Part shown: piece by piece, positions 1 to 9,055 of the stretch
Layout: each line of letters begins with the position of its first letter
Position numbering within the stretch: position 1 is the first letter of the stretch
Assembly: GCF_003002065.1 (NCBI RefSeq)
Contig: NZ_PVZG01000031.1
Coordinates: 1-49,993, forward strand
Source of the DNA: Pseudosporangium ferrugineum
GTDB taxonomy: Bacteria; Actinomycetota; Actinomycetes; Mycobacteriales; Micromonosporaceae
Reading direction: 5' to 3'
DNA: 49,993 bases
Position numbers and translations under genes: made by a program
Notes under the pieces: model-generated
Databases searched by the model: none
Told to the model about the DNA's origin: nothing
The model's input: only the letters and a program-made list of their open reading frames with translations

Positions 1-47
1 AAGAGGGTGTCCAGGTCTTGCGTCACAACACGATCTTGGACACCCTC
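1..47. repeat. Inverted repeat resembling an insertion-sequence end
   Basis: An exact 11-bp inverted repeat (GAGGGTGTCCA at 3-13, TGGACACCCTC at 37-47) flanks a 23-bp spacer. The spacer includes TCACAACACGATC, which I associate with ends of IS256-like elements in actinobacteria; that family link is from memory and uncertain. The repeat lies exactly where the TPR coding sequence stops looking like TPR protein, so an element inserted to the left of the window would explain the loss of the gene's 3' end. A hairpin terminator is an alternative, but there is no T-tract. Confidence 0.4.
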
Positions 48-2914
48 CCTTCGTACCCAAGACATCGACCCCTGACATCGGAACTACTCGTCTAGGCGCG
101 GTCTCGACCAGCGCGGCCGTACGGAATGCCGAGATCGCCGCGTCGATGCCGTCCGGGTCCATCCCCGGGCCGTGCTCGGTCTCCAGCGCGTTGCCCAGGA
201 TGTACCAGGCCATGGCCCGGTCCGGGTGGTCGGCGGCCATCCGGGTCGTGGCTTCGCGGGCTACGCGGACCGCCTCGGTCAGGCTCTCCGGGTCACCGAC
301 GCGTTCGTGGCGCGTTTCCAGCGCCACGCTGAGGTTGCTCAGGCGGGCGGCCGCGTCCGGATGACCGGGCGGAGTCAGCTCGGCGGCCCGGCGAAGATGC
401 CGGATGCCCTCGTCGAGGGCGCCGAGATCGTCGTAGCCCGCGTACCGCAGCTGCAACGCCGAGGCCAGACCGGACAGCAGCATCGGCTTCTGCGGGTGAT
501 CGTCCGGGAGCAGATCGGCCCCGGTCCGGGCGGCGTCCACCGCTTGGTCCAGTACGGCCGCGTCCCGCCGGCGAGCGAATATCGCCTGGAGGGCGTTGCT
601 GAGGCTGTAGAAGGCCACCGCGTCCCCCGGCGACGGCGTCGTGCCCGCCGGCCCAGCGCCCACTGCGATGGCCGTGCCGGCGGCGTCGACCGCGGCGTCG
701 ATGCTCTCCTGGGCGCCCGTGCGTTCGAAGTGCGCGTGCAGCGTCCCCGACAGATTCACCAGGTAGCGGAGCAGGTCCGGATGGTCGACCGGCGTGGCCT
801 GCACCGCCTGCGACGCGGCGTCGATCGCGGCGGTGAGGTCGGCGAGGGCGCCGAAGCGCTGGTAGCGGTCCAGCCGCACCATGCCGAGATTGGACAGGTA
901 GCCGGCCCGGCCGGGATGACCGGCCGGCGCCTGGTCGACCGCCTCCCGCGCGCGGTCGACCGCGGCCTCCAGGTGCGCGAGGTCACCGGTCCGCTCCGCC
1001 AGGTCGGCATGGGCCAGGCCCAGGTTGCTCAGATACCCGGGCCGGTCCGGGTGCGGGGCCGGAGTGAGCCGTACCGCCTCGGCCACGGCCGTGACCGCCT
1101 CGGTCAGGCTGTCCGTGCCTTCCGGGTCGTCGGGCCGGTCGCGCAACACCAGGGACAGGTTGGACAGCACACCGGCCCGGGTAGTCGAGGTCTCCGGAGT
1201 GGCGCGTACGGCGGCCCGCGCGGCGTGGACCGCGGCGGTCAGATCGTCCGGGCGGGCGAGGCGCTGATACCGGGTGTGCCGGGCCAGCGCCAGGTTGGTG
1301 GCCACCGGCCCCAAGCCGACCGGCCGACCCTCCGCCGCGGTGAACGCCTGCTCGGCCCGGTCGACCGCCTCGTCCAGCAAGGCCGGCGAACCGGTGTGCT
1401 GTGCGGCGGACAGCAGCGCGGCGGAGAGGTTGGACGCGTAGATCCGTTGGTCCGGATGCCCGGCCGGGATCAGCCCGGACGCCCGCCGGGCCAGGTCGAC
1501 CGCGCGGTCCAGCTCCGTCCCGGATCCGGACCGGGCCGCCTGCTCCCGCATCGCGACGCTGAGAGTGGACAGCAGGCTCGGCAGGTCGGCGTGATCGGCG
1601 GACGCGGACCCGGCCTCGAGCTCGGCCCGCCGGACGGCATCGGCCAGGCCGGCGTCGTCGCCCGCGGCCGTGTCGGCCAGGGTCAGGTACGCGTCGAGCA
1701 ACGCGGACGCCGCGGCCACCCGACCCGGCGCAGCCGGCGGAAGCCCGTCGAGCACCGCGGTGCTGAGCAATGCGGCCCGGCGCAGCAGGTCGACGTTGCC
1801 GGTGGCCTGGCCCGCGGTCTTGAGCGTCAGCGCCAGGTTCGGCTCCAGCAGTCCGGCCGGGGCATCGTTCCGTTGCGCGTGCAGGAAGGCCTCCAGGGCG
1901 GCGCTCAGGTCCTCCGGGTCGCCACTGCGTTCGTACGCGGCAAATCTCATCACGCCGAAATTGACCAGCAGCCGCGGATCCGGATCGACCTCGACCGCCT
2001 CCACCACCGCGTGAACCGCCTCGGTCAGCAGGACCGGATCGCCGGTGATCTCATACCTGGTGCGCAGGGCCGAAGCGGTGTTCGAGCGCCGGAGCGCCCA
2101 CCGCGCCGTCCCGGGTGTCGCCTGCTCCGTCGCCTGGCGAGCCGCCTCAACCGCCCCGACCGCGTCGGCGTCGGCCCCGCCGAACTCCGCCCGTAGCCGC
2201 AGCACCACCGAGAGGCTGGACACCGCCGTGCCGTCATCGTCCGGGTCGGCAGCCGCGACGGCAACCGCACGGCGGGCGACGGCGACCGCCTCGTCCAACC
2301 GCCCGCCGGCCGCCTCGAATCGGCTCGCGAGCGCCAGCGCCTGATTGGACAGCAGATCCGCCAGCCCGTCGGCCGGAGTCTCCGCCCACTCGGCCGCCAC
2401 CGCCGCACAGACGGCGATCGCATCGTCGAGAAGCGCCGGATCCTGACTGTCGATCTGCTGCCCGGACAGGTTGATGGCCACCGCGACCCGGCGCGGGTCC
2501 CCGACCGGAAGCGCGGTCAGCGCCAGCCGCATCAGGCTCGACGCCGTCACGTCGTCCTCGTCCGAGTTGCCGAAGGCGTCATTCGCGACGTCCACCCACG
2601 CGGCCGGCTCGAGCAGCGTCACAATCTCGGCGCGGACCTCGGGCGGGAACGGCGCGCTGTTCGACGGTCGCGCCGGCCAGCACGGCACAGGCCAGGGCCG
2701 CGGTCAGGTCGGTGACGGCGATCGCCCCGCCCGACATCGCCCAGCCGAGGTAAAGCTCGCCGGCCGCGGCCAGCGCGGCGCGCCGGACCTCGACATCACC
2801 ATTCGGCGGCGGTCCGAGGGCCGTACGCAGCCACCGGCCGGCCTCACGCACGGCGACCGCCCCGGTGGGGCCCCATGGCGACGCCGGATCAGCGCCGGAT
2901 TCGCCGTCGGTCAT
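1..2914 (-). pseudogene. TPR-repeat protein, frameshifted and truncated at window edge
   Basis: On the minus strand an ATG at 2914 (a GTG at 2950 is also possible) opens a reading frame beginning MTDGESGADP. It stays plausible to about 2665, then goes off frame and stops at 2579. One frame over, protein resumes as PFPPEVRAEIVTLLEPAAWV and runs without a stop to the window edge, so one base appears to be missing near 2650-2680. The second part is a long series of about 45-residue TPR-like units with recurring YLSNLG, ALxxRxERxGD and DLxAAI(D/V) patterns, typical of actinobacterial TPR proteins that often end in a CHAT protease domain. After about position 90 the TPR character is lost and the frame enters an IS-like end. 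A TAG in the +1 frame at 84-86 could be the ancestral stop if there is a second indel. The gene follows the WD40 gene by 99 bp on the same strand, so it probably was the third gene of that operon. A sequencing indel is the main alternative to a true pseudogene. Confidence 0.7.
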
Positions 2915-3013
2915 CGCTGACGACAGTAGTGCCGCGCACCCGCCCGGCACATCACCCCCAAGCGCGATGACGCGTGCCGATGCCCGCTGTCACCGACGCC
3001 GCCAGACCGTTGG

Positions 3014-5353
3014 CTACCGCAGGACCGCGACCTCCCAGCCGAAGCAGGCCACGAGCAGGTCGTTGTGGGGATGCAGGGCCCTGATTCGGGCCGGCAGCGG
3101 TTTGATGTCGAGCAGGCCCGGCTGGGCCGGATCCCAGGTCTGCAGCCGGCTGTCGTCCCCGCCGCTGATCAGGACCAGGCCGTCGGCGGTCGCCACGGTG
3201 GTGATCGAGTTGATCGGCTCCCCTGATGCTCGTATGGATCGAACCAGGCGTCCCGTGGGCACGTCCCAGATCTGGATCCGGCCGTCGTCTCCCGCACCCG
3301 CGATGAAGGGCCCGGCGCTGCCGGGGTCGAGGCTGGGGAGCGCGGCGAGGCAGTTGACGGTGTCCTCGTCGGTGTGCAGGGCCGGACCGAGCGGGACGGC
3401 GTCCGCGGTGTGCCAGATACGGATGGTGCCGTCGTTGCTGCCGCTGGCCACCATGCCTTCACCGAGGTCGGTGAGGGCGTTGACGGCGTCGTTGTGTCCC
3501 TCCAGCGTGGCCCTTGGTTCGCCGGTTTCGAGGTCGTGGACACGGATGATCGCGTCGTCGCCCGCGCTGAACAGGAGTGGGCGTTCGTCGACGAGGCAGA
3601 TGGCCAGGGCGCTGACCGGTCCGGTGTGTGCGTTGATGGTGTCCCGTACCCGCGAGGTGGCGGCATCGAGGATGGTGAAGGAGCCGTCGGCGCGGCCGAT
3701 CACCAGGGTCGGGACGCCGTGCAGATCGGCTGAGGCGAGCGCGAAGATGTCGGGCCCCGCCGCGCCGAATTCGGGGGCCGGGGCGGCGCCGAGATCGGCG
3801 GCGGCGAGACTGGCGATGGGTGTGCCGTCGGCGATTCGCCACAGGCAGAGCGTTCCGTTCTCGTCGCCGCTGGCGACGAGGCGCTCGCCCGCGACGGTCA
3901 CCAGGGTGACGGCCGTGATGTCGGCGTCGTGGCGTTGCCCGGACGAGATCGCGGTGGCGCGTTCCGACGGTGTGGCGGGATTCCAGGTCCGAACCGACCG
4001 GTCGGCGCCGCCGGTGACGATGACGGGGATGTCGAGCAGGTGTCCGATGCGCACGGCGGTCACCGATTCGGTGTGGCCGGTCAGGATCCGGGTGCGAATC
4101 TCGGACGAGGAGACGTCCCACCAGCACAGCGCGCCGCTCACTCCGGCACCGGCCAACCCGACACCGCGATCGGTCCACATTGCCGAGATCGATCGGATGG
4201 TACTGATCGGGCTCTCCAGGGTGAGGATCGCCTCGCCGGTTCTGGCGTCCCAGAGGCGTACGGTGTCGTCGTTGCCCGCACTGATAGCGGTCAGGCGTTC
4301 GGGTGTCGCCACGATCGTCACGGCGTTGACCCACGTGGCGTGTCCGGTCAGCACCGCAGTCGTCGTCGCATCGCGCAGGTGCCAGATCCGGACCGTGTTG
4401 TCCCAGCTCGCTGTCGCGGCGATCGGGACGCCGTCGGCCTCGCCGACGGCGATGTCGCTGATCTGCCGATCGTGGCCGGGGCACTCGCGGACGTCGCCGG
4501 TGGGGAGGTCCCAGATTCGCAGGATGCCATCCGCGGTACCGGTGAGCAGGGTCGCGCGGCCGTCGAGTTCGACGAGCGCGGCGGCGGTCACCGCGGGTCG
4601 CGGTTCGGCGCTGTCAGCCGGAGTCGGCCCGAACGGGTTCGGTTCGGCCGAGCGCAGATCCCAGAGCCGCGCGGTCCCGTCGTCGCCGGCTGAGCACAGG
4701 GTCGGGCGCCCGGCGAGGTCGGCCGCGTGGAGGGCGCGGATGGTGTCGGTGTGGCCGCGCAGTGGCAGGCCGATCGACTCGCCGGTGGCCAGGTCGCGCA
4801 GGAAGATCTCGTCGCTGACCGCGACGGCGATGATGGGGCGCCCGTCGATCGTCGCGGTTGCCACCGCCGTCACCCAGCCGCTTTCCTCGGTTACCCGCAT
4901 CAGCGCCGGGTCGGCCTGTGAGGCGGTGGACCAGATCGGTGACCACGGCGACAGACGCACCCGTTGCGGGGCGACGAAGCGCTGCGACTCCTTGAGCAGG
5001 CCGAGCCGGGCGGCGTCGAGGCTGAGCAGGCGGCGACGGACCGGGGCCGTGGTGCGGGAGTGCTTGTCGGCCGAGACGCGGTAGACCGTGGCCAGTCTGC
5101 GCGCCTGTGGGCTCGCGGCCAGGTCGAGGGCGGGAAGTACCGTCTCGGGGTCGGCGTGCACCAGGAACTCGAGGTCGGTGAGCAACATGTCAACCTGACC
5201 GGCCGCGACGGCATGGGCCATGGCGTGGCGGAGAAGATACGGCTCGGCGGCATCCCATCGCGGCCGGCCGGCCCGCGCGCCGCGTATCGAGCCGAGCAGC
5301 CCTTCGAGCATCGCCTCGGCCACCACCTGCCGCTCGTTCGATTCGACGGTCAT
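3014..5353 (-). CDS. WD40-repeat protein, 14 blades, partner of the STAND NTPase
   Basis: A 779-residue protein. Residues 1-130 are alpha-helical (YLLRHAMAHAV, FLVHADPETVLPALDLA); this segment normally joins the NTPase to the WD40 part in single-chain STAND proteins. Residues from about 140 to the end hold about 13 clear WD repeats (e.g. GDDGTARLWDL, SWDNTVRIWHL, GNDDTVRLWDA, GSNDGTIRIWH) plus a terminal blade, consistent with two seven-blade propellers. Such propellers usually act as the sensor or autoinhibitory platform of STAND switches. The ATG overlaps the TGA of the upstream NTPase gene in an ATGA, implying translational coupling. The split of a normally fused protein is unusual. There is no signal peptide, so it is cytoplasmic. 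Ligand unknown. Confidence 0.9.
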   Translation of the reverse strand: MTVESNERQVVAEAMLEGLLGSIRGARAGRPRWDAAEPYLLRHAMAHAVAAGQVDMLLTDLEFLVHADPETVLPALDLAASPQARRLATVYRVSADKHSRTTAPVRRRLLSLDAARLGLLKESQRFVAPQRVRLSPWSPIWSTASQADPALMRVTEESGWVTAVATATIDGRPIIAVAVSDEIFLRDLATGESIGLPLRGHTDTIRALHAADLAGRPTLCSAGDDGTARLWDLRSAEPNPFGPTPADSAEPRPAVTAAALVELDGRATLLTGTADGILRIWDLPTGDVRECPGHDRQISDIAVGEADGVPIAATASWDNTVRIWHLRDATTTAVLTGHATWVNAVTIVATPERLTAISAGNDDTVRLWDARTGEAILTLESPISTIRSISAMWTDRGVGLAGAGVSGALCWWDVSSSEIRTRILTGHTESVTAVRIGHLLDIPVIVTGGADRSVRTWNPATPSERATAISSGQRHDADITAVTLVTVAGERLVASGDENGTLCLWRIADGTPIASLAAADLGAAPAPEFGAAGPDIFALASADLHGVPTLVIGRADGSFTILDAATSRVRDTINAHTGPVSALAICLVDERPLLFSAGDDAIIRVHDLETGEPRATLEGHNDAVNALTDLGEGMVASGSNDGTIRIWHTADAVPLGPALHTDEDTVNCLAALPSLDPGSAGPFIAGAGDDGRIQIWDVPTGRLVRSIRASGEPINSITTVATADGLVLISGGDDSRLQTWDPAQPGLLDIKPLPARIRALHPHNDLLVACFGWEVAVLR

Positions 5354-7698
5354 CGCCAGTCCTCCGACGGTCCGCCCGGGTGCTCGGTCATGTAGTCACT
5401 GAGCGCCTGGTGGAAGAAGCGGTAATGGGTGGTGCCGTCCGGGCCGGGGCTGCGGCGTAGATAGAACGACACCGACGCGAGCAGGTCGGCGATGCGGTCC
5501 TCGCTGGGGCGCGGGATCCGGCGCGCCTGGGGAGCGGATCTTCGCTGGAACGCGGTCGCCATGGTGGCGGTCGTGTCGCGGAGCAGCCGTTCCGGGATAC
5601 CGGCGCCCCGCGCCTGGGCGAGCGCGACAAGCATGGGGCGCAGGAGGCGGTCGGGTGACCGCGCGGCCAGATCCAGCTCCAGTACCTCGCCCAGGTGAGC
5701 GGGTACCCGCAGCGACATCGGATCCGCGCCGGGCCGTGATGCGGCGCGCATGAGCCGGTGGGCGTGCAGCACGGCGACGAGGAACGGACCGCCCCGCGCG
5801 GCTCGGTTGCGCCGTGGGTCGGTCAGGTTGTCCGCGATCCGCCGGGCCAGAGTTTCCGCGTCGGCCTCGCCGAACGCATGCTCGTCGAAGAACGGGGTCT
5901 GCAGCCGGCGGCTCAGGTAGGTACTCAACTCGTCGCGCTGACGAGCCCACGGCACCTCGTCGAGGTCGCAGAGCCCTCCCGTCGCGGTGGCGCGCCGGAT
6001 GAGCTGCTCGAACTCGGGCCACGGACGGGTACCCACGAGGAGCCGGCACGCCGGACGCCCCGGAGCGGTGGCGCGTTCGAGAGCCGCGAGCGGGAGCAGG
6101 AGCAGGTCGAGGTGCTCACGCGGAGCGGTCGCCTCGTCGAGGGCGTCGATCACGATCGACGGAACGGCGGCGTCGGCCGGCCTCGCGGCCAGGGCGGCGA
6201 GCAACTCGGATGCGGCCCGCACCTCGCGGCCCAGGCCGAGCTGTACGGCGATGCTGCGCACGACCTCCTGCACGAGCAGCCCGCGGGCGTGGGCGGCCGC
6301 GAACGTTCCGGGCGGTTGTCGTCGCGCCGAGCCGAAGACGCGCAGCGCGGCCAAGCTTGGATGAGCGGCGCACACGATCATCCCGAGCAGCGCGGACTTG
6401 CCGGCCCCGGGCTGGCCGGTCACCACCCGTAGCGCTGTCGCCGGGGCCTGCTCGTCGAGCCAGGTCTGGAGGGTACTCAGCTCCGCTTCCCGCCCGCTGA
6501 ACAGCACGGGCGAGCGGACGTCGGCGCCGGGCCGACCGGCCGCGCGGCCGAAGTAGTGGCCCGGGTCGAGCGCGGGCGCCTCCGCGGCCAGCTCGTCGAG
6601 GAAGGCCCGGGCCTCGTCGTCCTGGGCCAGCTCGAGGCGTACGCCGTTGTCGGGCCGGTACCGGCGGTTCAGGACGAACTTGGCCTGCTCAAGGTTGCCG
6701 ACAGGCACATCGTCGACGAAGAAATGTGCGGGAAGTGGGGCCTTCCCGGGGGTGAGCGTCAGTTCCCGGCGGATCGCGTCGCGCAGGTAGGACAGCGGCA
6801 CGAACGGTTCACGGGGGTGGATCGGGAGTGTGCCCTGGTGCAGTCGCCGCAACACGACGGCCACCGCCTCGGAGAAGCGCCCGAGCAGCTGCGGCTGGCC
6901 GGGGATGACGACCCCCAGCACCGCAACCCGGCCGTCGTGTCCGGACAGCAGCCTCCACCGCTGCGGGTTGTGGGTGCCATCGCTTGCGGACACGGCGATG
7001 TCGAGCAGCACGAGTGTGTTCGGACCCTTGACATCCTCAAGGCGTTCAAGGAACGCACCGAGATGCAGCCCGTCCGCCGGCTCCGTGGCCGCGAAGTACA
7101 CCGACCGCGAACCATGCGCACCGGGCCCGATGAGATGGACAAGCTGCTCATCGGGCGGGTCGATGACGGCCGACAGCCTGCGCAACGTCGGCTCCACATC
7201 GGCGGCCGGCAGGTCGGTCACGACGTGGACGCGATCCGTCCGGCGCCCGTTGAGCTCGAGCAGCACATCGCCGAGCTCGCTGACGTGCGCGTCCACGAGG
7301 CCGGCCCGATCCGTGTTCACACCGACCACGAGCGCCCGCGCCGAGGTGCTCCCGGCCTGCCGCGCTGACTCGGCGGGATCGTCGACGAGCACCGGAGCCG
7401 GCGCCACATCGGTACCGGTGGACGCATCACTCGTAACCGCCTCGAACAGGCGATGAAACTCCCTGATGGTCGGCTCGAGCGGCCACTGCGCGAGGGGACA
7501 CAGGCGCACGAGCGCCGCCAGGAGCACAGGCCATCTCGGCGTTGCCGCGTCGACCATCAGACGACGCATCGTGGAGTGGGTGTAGTCCGTCTTCGCGGCC
7601 ATGTGCGGCGCACCGGGGAGCCCGGCGTCCCGGTGCAGGTCGCGCAGGCGGCGGTGCAGGTCGCCCAATGGCCCGTCAGGCAACGGCAGCATTTTCAT
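5350..7698 (-). CDS. STAND-type NTPase with HTH-like N-terminus and pseudo-caspase domain
   Basis: A 782-residue protein. Residues 10-70 resemble the HTH-like domain that opens many actinobacterial STAND proteins. Residues 120-305 look like a caspase (C14) fold: a first strand RALVVGVNTD, a histidine in GPGAHG (195) at the catalytic position, and LVLLDIAVSAS (229-239), where the usual DxC cysteine is replaced (D233-I-A235). The protease is therefore probably inactive. The NTPase follows, with SGRE linker (401-404), Walker A GQPGAGKS (428-435), Walker B IVIDALDEA (515-523) and a sensor-like GTRP (556-559). A winged-helix-like region ends in FFHQALSDYM (761-770). WD40 sensors are encoded by the next gene through an ATGA overlap. 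AGGAGG lies 13 nt upstream of the first ATG; a second ATG two codons on has a longer gap. The architecture matches predicted NTP-dependent conflict or defence systems; the role here is inference. Confidence 0.85.
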   Translation of the reverse strand: MKMLPLPDGPLGDLHRRLRDLHRDAGLPGAPHMAAKTDYTHSTMRRLMVDAATPRWPVLLAALVRLCPLAQWPLEPTIREFHRLFEAVTSDASTGTDVAPAPVLVDDPAESARQAGSTSARALVVGVNTDRAGLVDAHVSELGDVLLELNGRRTDRVHVVTDLPAADVEPTLRRLSAVIDPPDEQLVHLIGPGAHGSRSVYFAATEPADGLHLGAFLERLEDVKGPNTLVLLDIAVSASDGTHNPQRWRLLSGHDGRVAVLGVVIPGQPQLLGRFSEAVAVVLRRLHQGTLPIHPREPFVPLSYLRDAIRRELTLTPGKAPLPAHFFVDDVPVGNLEQAKFVLNRRYRPDNGVRLELAQDDEARAFLDELAAEAPALDPGHYFGRAAGRPGADVRSPVLFSGREAELSTLQTWLDEQAPATALRVVTGQPGAGKSALLGMIVCAAHPSLAALRVFGSARRQPPGTFAAAHARGLLVQEVVRSIAVQLGLGREVRAASELLAALAARPADAAVPSIVIDALDEATAPREHLDLLLLPLAALERATAPGRPACRLLVGTRPWPEFEQLIRRATATGGLCDLDEVPWARQRDELSTYLSRRLQTPFFDEHAFGEADAETLARRIADNLTDPRRNRAARGGPFLVAVLHAHRLMRAASRPGADPMSLRVPAHLGEVLELDLAARSPDRLLRPMLVALAQARGAGIPERLLRDTTATMATAFQRRSAPQARRIPRPSEDRIADLLASVSFYLRRSPGPDGTTHYRFFHQALSDYMTEHPGGPSEDWR

Positions 7699-7747
7699 TC
7701 GGCTGGTTGCGCCTCCTCACGGAGCCCTCTGCGACGTCACTGCACGC

Positions 7748-7777
7748 ACTATAAGTCCGCCGTAAAACAAGGCTGAA
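7748..7777 (-). promoter_or_regulatory. Candidate promoter of the STAND-WD40-TPR operon
   Basis: Read on the minus strand, TATAGT (7753-7748) is a good -10 and TTCAGC (7777-7772) a weak -35, separated by 18 bp. It lies about 50 bp before the first ATG of the NTPase gene. The -35 falls inside the first unit of the adjacent 10-bp repeat array. Prediction from sequence only. Confidence 0.35.
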
Positions 7778-7800
7778 CAACGCTGACCAAGGTTGAACAC
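7771..7800. promoter_or_regulatory. Three tandem 10-bp repeats between divergent promoters (operator-like)
   Basis: GGCTGAACAA, CGCTGACCAA and GGTTGAACAC follow each other directly, sharing a TGA(A/C)CA core. The 10-bp period places each copy on the same face of the helix. The array is in the 183-bp gap between the leftward NTPase operon and the rightward phosphorylase-like gene and overlaps the predicted leftward -35, which is what an operator for cooperative repressor binding would look like. The binding protein is unknown. Confidence 0.45.
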
Positions 7801-7881
7801 ATGGTGCTTTCCGCCCTCGGCGGGGCTGCATTCTTGCCGTGCACGGATGGAGCAGGCGATTAGGGAAGAAGGTGGGATCAG

Positions 7882-8685
7882 ATGACGCGGTCCCGGCACG
7901 GCGATCGGAGCGGCAGGGTCGTCATCCTGACCGCGTTGGAGGTTGAGTATGCGGCGGTCCGGACCCATCTGCGCGGTCTGCGCCCCGTAGTTCATCCGTC
8001 GGGGACGATCTTTGAGGTAGGTACCGCCGCCGGGTCCTCACAGCAGGTCGTGCTGGCCGTGACCGGCGAGGGGAACCAGAACAGCGCCGTGCTCACCGAG
8101 CGCGCGGCCGCCCTGTTCGACCCGGCCTACCTGCTGCTTGTCGGAGTAGCGGGTGCACTCCATGACGACCTCGACCTCGGCGACGTGATCGTCGCAACCC
8201 GCGTCTATGCCTACCACGGCGGCGACGAGTCCGGCGACGGCTTCGCTGCGCGGCCGCGAGCCTGGGAGGCGCCGTATCACCTCGAGCAGTGGGCCCGCCA
8301 GGTCAGCCGGACCCGGCGGTGGCGGGGCCAGTCACCGAGCGCGGCAGGCCGACCGGCCGTCCGGTTCCGACCCGCCGCGGCCGGGGAGGTCGTCGTCGCG
8401 GCGGCCGACGCTCCGACGAAGGCGCTCATTCGCCGGCACTACGGCGATGCCGCCATCGTGGAGATGGAGGGGGCCGGCGTGGCCCGGGCGTCGTACCTCA
8501 ACAACGCCCTTCCGGCCCTGGTGATTCGAGGCGTCAGCGACCGCGCCGACCCGGGGAAGCTCGCGCTCGACCGCGCCGGGTCACAGGCGGCGGCCGCTGC
8601 CAACGCTGCCGCGTTTGCGATCGACCTGGTGCGCAAGGTACCGGACGTGAGCCCATACTCAGGTCGATGGCAACTCGACCGCTGA
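7882..8685 (+). CDS. Nucleoside phosphorylase/nucleosidase-like protein (PNP_UDP fold)
   Basis: A 267-residue protein of the PNP/UDP-phosphorylase and MTA/SAH-nucleosidase fold. ILTALEVEYAAV (residues 15-26) aligns with the start of MTA/SAH nucleosidase, with E22 at the position of the catalytic Glu12. GVAGAL (88-93) is the glycine loop, VEMEGAG (193-199) puts E196 at Glu174, and IRGVSD (215-220) puts D220 at Asp197. The catalytic set thus looks complete. ATG at 7882 follows an AAGGTGGGA ribosome-binding region. It is divergent from the STAND operon, and this family often accompanies or is fused to STAND NTPases, where it is predicted to act on nucleotides as an effector. It could instead be a housekeeping nucleosidase, but its position argues against that. 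Confidence 0.8.
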   Translation: MTRSRHGDRSGRVVILTALEVEYAAVRTHLRGLRPVVHPSGTIFEVGTAAGSSQQVVLAVTGEGNQNSAVLTERAAALFDPAYLLLVGVAGALHDDLDLGDVIVATRVYAYHGGDESGDGFAARPRAWEAPYHLEQWARQVSRTRRWRGQSPSAAGRPAVRFRPAAAGEVVVAAADAPTKALIRRHYGDAAIVEMEGAGVARASYLNNALPALVIRGVSDRADPGKLALDRAGSQAAAAANAAAFAIDLVRKVPDVSPYSGRWQLDR

Positions 8686-8784
8686 CCACCCCGCAATATC
8701 GACGTTTACGATTCGCATCTCTCCGATTTCTGTCGTCGCCTGTGTCAGCTGCACCGTCAAGCCGGTGGACCATCGGTGGAATCG

Positions 8785-8934
8785 ATGCATCGCGATAAGC
8801 TAATCCCATTACGTCGTTCGCAGATCTACGCCGTGCTCAACGGCGACCTCGTTCAGGTTCCGCCCCGGGAGTTCGTACGCGCGTTCGTGCTCGCCTGCCG
8901 GCAGTCGCCGAACGGAACCAGCGCTGGCTCCTGA
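8785..8934 (+). pseudogene. Remnant of an actinobacterial HTH-like domain
   Basis: A 49-codon frame contains LRRSQIYAVLNGDLVQVPPR followed by EFVRAFVLACRQ. This is the recognition-helix half of the XRE-like domain found at the N-terminus of many actinobacterial regulatory and STAND-associated proteins. The first half of the domain is missing, there is no convincing ribosome-binding site, and the frame stops soon after, so it is probably a fragment rather than a working gene. Confidence 0.45.
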
Positions 8935-9055
8935 CCTCGACGGACCTGGCGATCTGATCACGCTCACATCGACGAGGTCGTCAAGCGCGGCCGTCACAAC
9001 ACGAGGCAGCGGGTCCGAGTGACCGCACCGTCGTCGTGCCCGGCAGGAAGTCCGC

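Noticed and set aside
172..2196. Long plus-strand open frame opposite the TPR gene
   Set aside because: Arg/Gly/Val-rich composition typical of the antisense of high-GC genes; the minus strand gives clear TPR units over the same bases.
2865..5084. 739-codon plus-strand frame opposite the WD40 gene
   Set aside because: Ser/Arg/Val-rich shadow; WD repeats are unmistakable on the minus strand.
7717..7995. 92-codon minus-strand frame across the divergent promoter
   Set aside because: Overlaps the start of the phosphorylase-like gene on the other strand and shows no protein-like pattern.
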